Source: Ruania rhizosphaerae (GTDB taxonomy: Bacteria > Actinomycetota > Actinomycetes > Actinomycetales > Beutenbergiaceae). Taken from it: 64,000 nt of DNA. Of this stretch, positions 43,687-50,542 are shown in pieces (positions within the stretch are counted from its first letter, which is position 1; the number at the start of each line of letters is the position of its first letter). The stretch covers positions 62,001 through 126,000 of the forward strand of contig NZ_VSMB01000004.1 in NCBI RefSeq assembly GCF_009805705.1, written 5' to 3'. The position numbers were made by a program, and so were the translations under genes. Below the pieces are notes generated by a model that saw only the letters and a list, made by a program, of their open reading frames with translations, searched no databases and was not told the origin of the DNA.

Positions 43687-44750
43687 CGTGACCCTCCGGA
43701 CGTCGCATCGGTCAGGATCACGACGCCGTCGTGCTCGTGCCGCCAGGCCCGCCCCCCGAGTAGGTCACGGCCCGGCTCGGGGCGAGTGACGCCGTCGAGA
43801 ACGGCCGCAGCCGCCGCGGCCACCGTCCGGACGTGGCTTCCAGGCATCTCCGGACGCAGGTTGTGCGCGACCAGCGCCCGCTGTGCCCCGAGGGTGGCGA
43901 GGCGGGCGGTGGAGGTGGCGAACGCCGTCAGATCAGCGTCAGCTCCGTGCAACCAGTGAGCGGCACTGAGCACTGTGTCGCCGGTGACGAGGGTGCCGGT
44001 GGATTCCTCCCAGACACTCAGGGCGTCCGGTGCGTGACCGGGTGTGTGCAGGATCGTCACGATGCGGCCACCGAGGTCGATCCGCTGCCCGTCAGCGAGG
44101 GGGACGCTGGCTGGGGTGGCCGGGATCTGCCAGCGACGCAGGTCGGGCAGGTCCCGCATCCGCGGCAGGCCAGTCAGCGCGAAGAAGGACTGGTCGTCGA
44201 TCTCGCGCAGCGTGTGGTGCTCGGCCACGACCTCGCGCATCACCCGGGCGTAGCGGGCCAGGAAGGCGGCGTCGACCTCGGTGAGCTGGGAGGCAGGGTG
44301 GGCGGCGAAGCCGGATACCTCCAGCCGGCCCTCACGGTGGGCGCGGGCGAGATCGGCGTGGCCGCCGCGGTGATCGGCGTGCGCGTGGGTGGAGACCACC
44401 AGTACCGGCAGTGTCGTCAGATCGGCGACGATCTCGCTGATCGGTGCGATGCCCATCCCGGAGTCGATGAGAAGGGCTCGTTCGCGGCCGGTGAGGAGAT
44501 AGCTGTTGACGTGGCCGGGTTCGGCGATCAGATGCCCGCCCCCGAGGTCGCGGACGTCGAACCAGTCGGCGGCACGGGCGTGGCCGGCAGGTCGGGACAT
44601 CGCGATCTGGCCCTCCGGCTCGGGGATCACGGCGGGTTGGGTGCGGTGGCCACGAGGGGTGCCGGCTCCTGAACTCGACACGTCCGCTGAGCCGGCCGGA
44701 TACCAGCCGCTCATCGCCTCGACGCACGAGCTGGTTGTCTGAACCTGCAT
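43683..44750 (-). CDS. MBL-fold metallo-hydrolase
   Basis: A 355-residue metallo-beta-lactamase-fold hydrolase. The metal motif is VSTHAHADHRGGHADL (HxHxDH), then HTPGHAPDALSVW, TGDTVLSAAHW and VAHNLRPEM. ATG 44750 follows GGGAGGTGGC, a strong ribosome binding site; the frame upstream to 44804 would run over the operator at 44779-44797, which argues against it. First gene of the seven-gene minus-strand operon. It may hydrolyse a thioester, lactone or acyl amide of the pathway. Confidence 0.9.
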   Translation of the reverse strand: MQVQTTSSCVEAMSGWYPAGSADVSSSGAGTPRGHRTQPAVIPEPEGQIAMSRPAGHARAADWFDVRDLGGGHLIAEPGHVNSYLLTGRERALLIDSGMGIAPISEIVADLTTLPVLVVSTHAHADHRGGHADLARAHREGRLEVSGFAAHPASQLTEVDAAFLARYARVMREVVAEHHTLREIDDQSFFALTGLPRMRDLPDLRRWQIPATPASVPLADGQRIDLGGRIVTILHTPGHAPDALSVWEESTGTLVTGDTVLSAAHWLHGADADLTAFATSTARLATLGAQRALVAHNLRPEMPGSHVRTVAAAAAAVLDGVTRPEPGRDLLGGRAWRHEHDGVVILTDATSGGSR

Positions 44751-44778
44751 GCCACCTCCCGGGTACTTCCGACTCGAA

Positions 44779-44797
44779 ATGTTGATGTGGGTAACAT
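44779..44797. promoter_or_regulatory. Second ATGTT-N9-AACAT operator
   Basis: ATGTT at 44779-44783 and AACAT at 44793-44797 are separated by 9 bp, and the left half matches the 34377 site through AATGTTGAT. An outer CTCGA/TCGAG pair flanks it. It lies 29 bp upstream of the MBL start and 61 bp upstream of the XRE-cupin gene, in their divergent gap. Confidence 0.75.
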
Positions 44798-44857
44798 CGA
44801 GCAACGTAAGCAGCGACTATTTCGCTGGCGTAACCGATCAGCACCGGATGTGTGAAC

Positions 44858-45481
44858 ATGACGACGACCGCGCCGAAGAGCCCGCGCAGAACGCGTAGGA
44901 GACAACCGACGAAACAGTCGGAAGCCGATGTGCTGCTCGGCGCCGCCATCCGCACCGCGCGGAAGGAGCGCGGGATGACCCTCGTGCAGGTCGGTGCCGC
45001 CAGCGGCCTCTCCCACCCGTTCCTCTCCCAGCTTGAGCACGGCCGTGCCCGGCCCTCGATGCGTTCGCTGTTCCATATCGCGCAGGCGTTGGGCACCACG
45101 CAGCAGGAGCTACTGGCCGCCGCCCGGCCACCCTCGGATGAGGTGCAACGCGGCAGCTCGGCGCCGCTGGTCGACGTCGACTCCGGCGGGGCACGGCTGC
45201 TGATGCAGACACCCAGCGGCACCGGCGTCACCGAGTTCCTCGGCGCACCGCCACAGTTCGAGGAGTTCTTCCGCCACACCCGCCATGAGCTGCTCTACGT
45301 GGTCTCCGGCTCGATCGACGTCGAGATCCTCGACGAACAGGGCATCTCGACCATCACCACCCTCGGCCCCCGGGACTCGATCGGCTACGCCGGCGAGACC
45401 GACCACCGGTTCCGCCGGCACGGGCCGGACCCGAGCGTGGTGCTGGTGGTGCACACACCGGACGGACCCAAGAGCGCCTGA
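44858..45481 (+). CDS. XRE-family regulator with cupin domain
   Basis: A 207-residue regulator. The HTH is ALGAAIRTARKERGMTLVQV and GLSHPFLSQLEHGRARPSM (about residues 26-67), and the C-terminal cupin barrel (HTRHELLYVVSGSIDVEIL … GPRDSIGYAGETDHRFRRHG) may bind a pathway compound. Start is either ATG 44858 or GTG 44852. It is divergent from the MBL operon and probably binds the ATGTT-N9-AACAT sites. It leads a plus-strand unit with the PNPOx gene. Confidence 0.92.
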   Translation: MTTTAPKSPRRTRRRQPTKQSEADVLLGAAIRTARKERGMTLVQVGAASGLSHPFLSQLEHGRARPSMRSLFHIAQALGTTQQELLAAARPPSDEVQRGSSAPLVDVDSGGARLLMQTPSGTGVTEFLGAPPQFEEFFRHTRHELLYVVSGSIDVEILDEQGISTITTLGPRDSIGYAGETDHRFRRHGPDPSVVLVVHTPDGPKSA

Positions 45482-45580
45482 CGAACGACCTGGCCCTGCA
45501 TCCGGATCACACTCCGGCGCGTGCGGGGCACTCACCTGCACCTCAGCATTCCCTCATCCCCCTGCATCCAAGGAGAGCAC

Positions 45581-46213
45581 GTGCCCGAGAACCTCACCGG
45601 CGCCCCGCTACCGATCCTCGACCGCTGGGTCGCCGAAGCCGAGGCCGCCGGCCTCCCGCTGCCGAGCACGATGACGCTCGCGACCGCCGATGCCGCAGGC
45701 GCCCCACACGCCAGGACGGTGCTCGTCACCCAGATCGACCACCAGGGCCTCCGGTTCCACTCCTCGACCCCGACCACGAAGACCGAGGACATCGCTGCCA
45801 ACCCCCGCGTCAGCGCGGTCTTCCACTGGCCGGCCCTCGGCCGGCAGGTGATCCTGACCGGTACCGCCCGCGAGCTCCCGACCGAGGTCTCCGACGCCGC
45901 CTACCCCACCCGACCCCGGCAGCTGCAGCTCGTGGCCTGGGCGTATGAGGATCTGGCGCCCCAGGGGCCCGGAACGGACGGGGAGGTCGATCAGACCCGG
46001 ATCCGGGAGCGCTTCGACGCCGCCGCGGCGCGCGAACCTCTTACCCGGCCTACGGGTTGGACCACCCTGGAGCTCTCGCCCTGGCGGATCGACTTCTGGC
46101 GGGCCGGCACCGAGGACACACCCCCGACCAAGACCCGCTTCACCCACAGCGAGACCGCGGGTACCGCGGCGTCCCCGAGCGAAAAGTGGCGCGTCGTGGA
46201 CACCCTGCCGTGA
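45581..46213 (+). CDS. Pyridoxamine 5'-phosphate oxidase-like flavoprotein
   Basis: A 210-residue PNPOx-fold protein similar to PdxH (STMTLATADAAGAPHARTVLVTQID … GLRFHSSTPTTKTEDIAANPRVSAVFHW … ARELPTEVSDAAY). GTG 45581 follows CCAAGGAGAGCAC, a good ribosome binding site. The C-terminus (FTHSETAGTAASPSEKWRV) lacks the usual PdxH ending (RLAP), so it may oxidise another substrate. Its TGA stop is the first codon of repeat copy 4. Confidence 0.88.
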   Translation: MPENLTGAPLPILDRWVAEAEAAGLPLPSTMTLATADAAGAPHARTVLVTQIDHQGLRFHSSTPTTKTEDIAANPRVSAVFHWPALGRQVILTGTARELPTEVSDAAYPTRPRQLQLVAWAYEDLAPQGPGTDGEVDQTRIRERFDAAAAREPLTRPTGWTTLELSPWRIDFWRAGTEDTPPTKTRFTHSETAGTAASPSEKWRVVDTLP

Positions 46214-46284
46214 CCGGCTCGACACGGGTCCGTCGGTCTGCGGCACCATCGGACCGCGCCCCACGCATCTGTGTCGGCTGCGCA
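46211..46284 (+). repeat. Dispersed 74-bp hairpin repeat, copy 4
   Basis: Begins TGACCGGCTCGACACGGGTCCGTC and shares GTCTGCGGCACCAT with copies 1-2; the end (CGCATCTGTGTCGGCTGCGC) matches copy 3. The TGA is the stop codon of the PNPOx gene. It lies in the middle of an apparent operon, so if it ends transcription the amidase unit needs its own promoter. Confidence 0.7.
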
Positions 46285-46390
46285 CGCCGAACCGCCCCGC
46301 ACCGGGCGCCAGCAACCCTGGTGTTTCACGCAGGTAAGAACTTCGTATCCGATGTTCGCCCGGTCAACACCCGGGGTTAGCGTCGGGAAG

Positions 46391-48010
46391 GTGAGCACCA
46401 CCATGATTGCCGACCCACCGAGCCCGCTCGAGGAGCCCCTCGAACCGCACCCGGCCTGGCCCGACCGGGAGCTGGAGCGAGCGTTCTGGCGCTACGAGAC
46501 CGCACTGATGGCTGACGACGTCAGCGCACTGGACGACCTCTTCGCCGAGAGCACCACCACACTGCGATCCACCGGCGGCGCCACCCTGGTCGGTCACTCC
46601 CACATCGCCCAGATGCGCGCCACCCGCGGCGGGGCACCACGGCGCCGGCTCACGCGCGTGCACCTACGCGACCTCGGCACCGGGTGCACACTGGTGGTGG
46701 CCGAATCCGTTCGCCCCACGGGCTCGACCGGAGTGCAGACGCAAGTCTGGGAACTTCTCGACGGCCGGTGGCAGATCACCGCCGCGCACGTCTCCAGCGA
46801 CGGGCCCAGCGAGGAGTGGCGTGCCGCGACGATCCGGCTCCTCTCCGGGTCCGACTCGACCATCTGGCGGGTTCCTCCCGGATCGACCCCGCTCGTCTCC
46901 GGCAGGCCCGGAGGACCCCTGACCGGGGCGAGCGTCGCCGTCAAGGATCTGTTCGCCGTCGCCGGGCAGCAGATCGGCGGCGGGACGCCGGCCTGGCTCG
47001 CCCAGGCCGGAACGGAGCCGCGCAACGCTGCCGCCGTGGATCTCCTCACGCGGGCCGGGGCCGACGTGATCGGCATCGCCCACACCGACGAACTGGCGTT
47101 CTCCCTCGCCGGCACCAACATCCATTACGGCACGCCTCCCAACCCCGCCGCCCCCGGCCGCATCCCCGGTGGCTCCACCAGTGGTCCGGCGGCCGCCGTG
47201 GCCACCGGTGCCGCCACCATCGGACTCGGCACCGACACCGCCGGCTCGATCAGGGTGCCGGCCGCCTATTGCGGCCTATACGGCCTGCGCACCACTCACG
47301 ACGACGTCCCTCGCCGCGGCCTGCTCGGCCTCGCCCCCTCCTTCGACACCGTGGGCGTGCTCACCCGCGACCTCGCCACCCTGCGCGCCGCATCGGCCGC
47401 GCTGCTACCCACGTCGGCCCCGACGGCGGTGACTCGCCTGATCCTCGCCCCGTCGCTCCTGGCGCTGGCCGAGGAGGAGACGCAGACCGCGACGCTCGCC
47501 GCGCTGCGAGCCATCCCCGCCCACGTCAGCCAGGTACACGTCGACCCGGACCAGCTCGAGACCTGGTTCACGGCATTCCGCACTGTGCAGCAAGCGGAGG
47601 CGTGGGCGATGCACGGCGGGTTCATCTCCCACCATGGCGAGTCGCTCGAACCTGCCGTGCGCGAGCGCTTCCAGACCGGGGCACAGGTCAGCGCCCAGGC
47701 CGTCACCTCCGCCCGTGACGTTCTCGACCAGGCCCGTGACCAGCTTCGCGACCTCCTCGACGACGCCGCCCTGGTTCTCCCCACGAGCTCCGCTCCCGCT
47801 CCCGCGCGGGATGCGAGTGAAGAGGAGATCGCCACCGCCCGTGCCGGCACGCTCCGGTTGACCTGCCTGGCCTCCCTGGCCGGGTTCCCGCAGGTCAGCG
47901 CCCCGACCGCCCGCGTCGGCACCGCACCAGGTGGGCTCTCCCTGATCGGCCCGCCCGGTAGCGACCTGAGCCTGCTCGACATCCTCGAGGCGACAAGAAG
48001 GACACGATGA
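46391..48010 (+). CDS. Amidase with N-terminal AtzH-like domain
   Basis: A 539-residue fusion. Residues about 10-135 form a SnoaL-like/AtzH domain (ELERAFWRYETALMADDVSALDDLF … IAQMRATRGGAPRRR … QVWELLDGRWQI), and the rest is an amidase-signature enzyme with the catalytic Lys in VKDLFAVAG and Ser pair in GGSTSGPAAAVATG and TDTAGSIRVP. Known AtzE-AtzH complexes deaminate 1-carboxybiuret in triazine breakdown, with the two parts as separate proteins. GTG 46391 after GGGAAG; ATG 46403 is an alternative. It overlaps the isochorismatase gene by ATGA. Confidence 0.9.
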   Translation: MSTTMIADPPSPLEEPLEPHPAWPDRELERAFWRYETALMADDVSALDDLFAESTTTLRSTGGATLVGHSHIAQMRATRGGAPRRRLTRVHLRDLGTGCTLVVAESVRPTGSTGVQTQVWELLDGRWQITAAHVSSDGPSEEWRAATIRLLSGSDSTIWRVPPGSTPLVSGRPGGPLTGASVAVKDLFAVAGQQIGGGTPAWLAQAGTEPRNAAAVDLLTRAGADVIGIAHTDELAFSLAGTNIHYGTPPNPAAPGRIPGGSTSGPAAAVATGAATIGLGTDTAGSIRVPAAYCGLYGLRTTHDDVPRRGLLGLAPSFDTVGVLTRDLATLRAASAALLPTSAPTAVTRLILAPSLLALAEEETQTATLAALRAIPAHVSQVHVDPDQLETWFTAFRTVQQAEAWAMHGGFISHHGESLEPAVRERFQTGAQVSAQAVTSARDVLDQARDQLRDLLDDAALVLPTSSAPAPARDASEEEIATARAGTLRLTCLASLAGFPQVSAPTARVGTAPGGLSLIGPPGSDLSLLDILEATRRTR

Positions 48011-48792
48011 CGACAACCGCACTGCCTGCACCGCCGCTCGCACGCAACCGGTGGGGACTCTCCCCGGACACTGTCGACCTGCGGCGCCCACCGCGGCCGG
48101 AACGGCCGCTCACTCTGCCGGCCCAGCCGCAACAGATCGTGCTGGACCTGGCGAGGACCGCCGTCGTGGTGGTGGATATGCAGAACGACTTCTGCCACCC
48201 GCAGGGGTGGCTGGCCGGGATCGGCGTTGACATCAGTGGGGCGCGTGAGCCGATCGCGCCGATCGCCGGACTGCTGCCGGTGCTGCGCGGGGCCGGTGTA
48301 CCGGTGGTGTGGGTCAACTGGGGGAACCGGCCCGACCAGGCGAATCTGCCCCCGGGAGTGCGGCACGTTTACGACAGCGACGGCACCGGCGGCGGCATCG
48401 GCTCCACTACGTCGCCGTCCGGAAGCCCGGTGCTGACCAAAGACGCCTGGGCCGCGGCCGTGGTGGACGAGCTCGAGATCGCACCCGAGGACGTGTGCGT
48501 GGACAAGTACCGGATGAGCGGCTTCCCGGACACGCCGTTGGACTCGATCCTGCGGAATCTGCAGGTGGACACGCTGCTGCTGGCTGGGGTGAACGCCGAC
48601 CAGTGCGTGCTGGCCACGCTCACCGATGCCGCGAACCTGGGATATGACGTGGTGATGCTGGAGGACGGCGTGGGCACCACCAGCCCGGAGTTCTGCATGC
48701 AGGCCACCGTGTACAACGTGCGGCAGTGCTTCGGGTTCACGGCTCTCGGGTCCCACCTGGAGGCGGCACTGGCGGCACAGGAGCAGGGCTGA
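48007..48792 (+). CDS. Isochorismatase-family cysteine hydrolase
   Basis: A 261-residue hydrolase with the catalytic Asp in VVVVDMQNDF, the Lys near DVCVDKYRMSGF and the Cys in GVNADQCVLATL. Family members with this triad include biuret hydrolase and N-carbamoylsarcosine amidase, which release ammonia and carbon dioxide from ureido compounds. The coupling to the AtzH-amidase gene (ATGA) supports a ureide or biuret-like substrate; this is inference. Confidence 0.92.
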   Translation: MTTTALPAPPLARNRWGLSPDTVDLRRPPRPERPLTLPAQPQQIVLDLARTAVVVVDMQNDFCHPQGWLAGIGVDISGAREPIAPIAGLLPVLRGAGVPVVWVNWGNRPDQANLPPGVRHVYDSDGTGGGIGSTTSPSGSPVLTKDAWAAAVVDELEIAPEDVCVDKYRMSGFPDTPLDSILRNLQVDTLLLAGVNADQCVLATLTDAANLGYDVVMLEDGVGTTSPEFCMQATVYNVRQCFGFTALGSHLEAALAAQEQG

Positions 48793-48797
48793 TCGAC

Positions 48798-49322
48798 GTG
48801 ACCGCGTTCGATCAGCAGTGGCTCGGGGACCTGGGTGCCGCTCGTCCCGACCCCGGGGGTGGTGCCGCGACGGCGGCCGCACTCGCCCTGGCCGCCGCCC
48901 TGACGGGCATGGTCGCCCGCTACGCGCCGGACTGTGACGAGAGCCGCGCGATCGCCGCCCGTGCGGAGGCCGTGCAGGAGGAGGCGACCGAGCTGATCGA
49001 TGCCGACGCCCGCGCCTCCGCCCGGTTCGCCGAAGCGTTCCGGCTGCCGGAGAACACGCGGGTGGAGCGGCGTCACCGGGATGCCGCGATCGAGCGGGCC
49101 GTGGAGGTCGCCCACGCCCGGGTGAGCGAATGCCGTGCGGCGGCGCGCCGCCTGCTGCCCGATCTGGACCGGCTGGAAGTGATCGGCAATGCCGCGGTCA
49201 GGGCGGATGTGGGGGTAGCGGCCGAGCTCACCGGTGCGGTGATCCGGGCCAGTGAGATCACCGCCGCGGCAACCCTGGCAGCGGGCGGCGGTGACCGGAA
49301 CGACACAGATGCGTCGAGCTAG
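48798..49322 (+). CDS. Formimidoyl-THF cyclodeaminase-like protein
   Basis: A 174-residue protein of the FTCD C-terminal (cyclodeaminase) family: FDQQWLGDLGAARPDPGGGAATAAAL at the N-terminus is the family signature. It would turn formimidoyl-THF into methenyl-THF with release of ammonia. The partner formiminotransferase domain is not encoded in the window. I placed the start at GTG 48798, 5 bp after the isochorismatase stop; no strong ribosome binding site is seen, so coupling is likely. It links the pathway to folate one-carbon flow. Its end overlaps a degenerate repeat. Confidence 0.85.
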   Translation: MTAFDQQWLGDLGAARPDPGGGAATAAALALAAALTGMVARYAPDCDESRAIAARAEAVQEEATELIDADARASARFAEAFRLPENTRVERRHRDAAIERAVEVAHARVSECRAAARRLLPDLDRLEVIGNAAVRADVGVAAELTGAVIRASEITAAATLAAGGGDRNDTDASS

Positions 49323-49357
49323 GCAGCCGGCTGCGCGACTCGACGTATGACGGTCGA
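49292..49357 (-). repeat. Degenerate copy of the 74-bp hairpin repeat, reverse orientation
   Basis: On the minus strand it reads TCGACCGTCATACGTCGAG at the start and CGACGCATCTGTGTCGTTC near the end, the latter matching copies 3 and 4. It overlaps the last ten codons and stop of the cyclodeaminase gene. Pairing is imperfect (ATGCGTCGAG with CTCGACGTAT). Confidence 0.45.
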
Positions 49358-49467
49358 TGGGGACAGGACAAGGCGGGAGGAGGACAGACCGGCAGGTCCG
49401 GCCAGGAGGGATGGAACAGCACGCGGCCAGGCCGGGTTGAGTGAGGCAGGGATGAATCCGGGTCGGA

Positions 49468-50364
49468 TCAGGCCGGCCGAGGCGCCTCGGTCGCGGTGAC
49501 CCGGATCGTGTACAGACTCGTGGTGGCGGTGATGAACAGCTCCCGTCCGTCCTCGCCGCCGAAGCAGACGTTGGAGACAGTCTCCGGCACCTCGATCGTG
49601 GCGAGGTGATCACCCTCGGGTGAGTAGATCTGCACACCGTCACCGGCAGAGGTCCAGATGCGGCCCTCGGTGTCGATGCGGAACCCGTCGGAGGCGCCCG
49701 GGCGGACCGTGGCCAGCACCCGGCCGTTCCCGCACACGGGAGCTCCGCCGTCTGGGATCTGCACGTCGTAGGCACGGATGTGGCGCGCCCCCTCCCCGGT
49801 GTCGGAGACGTACAGGGTGCTCTCGTCCGGTGAGAACGCCAGCCCGTTGGGGTGGACCATGTCGGTGATCACGGCGGTCAGTTCGCCGGAGGACTCGTCG
49901 TAGCGGAAGACGTAGCAACCGTCGTACTCCTGGGGTGCCTGGCGGCCCTCCTTGTTCGTGAGGATGCCGTAGGGCGGGTCAGTGAACCAGATCGCGCCAT
50001 CGGAGGCGACGACCACATCATTCGGGGAGTTGAGGCGGCGACCCCGCCAGGAGTCGACCAGGGTGACCGAGGCGGGAGTGGCGTCGATGCTGTCCCGTTC
50101 CACCGCGCGCCGTCCGTGCGAACACTGCACGACAGCACCGGTCAGATCGCGGGTGCGGCCGTTGGTGTACTCGGCGCCGGAGGAGTAGACGCGGGTGCGT
50201 CCGGAGGTCAGGTCGTGTTCGAGGATCCGGTTGTTGGGGATATCGCTCCAGCGCACACGTCCGGCGGTCTCGGGGCCGGGCAGCCATATCGGGCCTTCAG
50301 CCCAGACACTGCCGGTGTACAGACGGCGCAGCTCGGCGCCGGACTCGATGAACGGTTCGACCAT
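49468..50364 (-). CDS. SMP-30/gluconolactonase-family protein
   Basis: A 298-residue six-bladed beta-propeller lactonase. The metal ligands are the Glu in AEGPIWLP, Asn in LNSPNDVVV, Asn in HPNGLAFSPD and Asp in GASDGFRID. It opens lactone rings, calcium or zinc dependent. ATG 50364 (MVEPFIESGAELRRL) begins the conserved part. It ends convergently with the cyclodeaminase gene and may be the last enzyme of the island or an independent sugar-acid gene. Confidence 0.92.
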   Translation of the reverse strand: MVEPFIESGAELRRLYTGSVWAEGPIWLPGPETAGRVRWSDIPNNRILEHDLTSGRTRVYSSGAEYTNGRTRDLTGAVVQCSHGRRAVERDSIDATPASVTLVDSWRGRRLNSPNDVVVASDGAIWFTDPPYGILTNKEGRQAPQEYDGCYVFRYDESSGELTAVITDMVHPNGLAFSPDESTLYVSDTGEGARHIRAYDVQIPDGGAPVCGNGRVLATVRPGASDGFRIDTEGRIWTSAGDGVQIYSPEGDHLATIEVPETVSNVCFGGEDGRELFITATTSLYTIRVTATEAPRPA

Positions 50365-50542
50365 GGACACAGCCTGGCAGAGAAACGGCCGATGCGATCG
50401 CATCCTGCGGCCACCGAGTTGCCAGGTGTGGCCGGTGCGAACGGCCCGACACGGGCCGGAACTGGCAACTCACCGCGCTCAACCTGTCACGCTGTCCACA
50501 CCCCTGCCCCGGATGTCACACCGCCCCCGTAGCATGGCCGAC

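Noticed and set aside
49323-49467. Small gene between the cyclodeaminase and SMP-30 genes
   Set aside because: The gap holds the end of a degenerate hairpin repeat and purine-rich sequence (GGGAGGAGGACAG), but no supported start and stop pair.
50534-50542. ATG start for recC at 50534
   Set aside because: The TAGCAT box would overlap this codon, and homologues start at the LHIHRSER sequence, so GTG 50543 fits better. The ATG cannot be excluded if transcription starts upstream.
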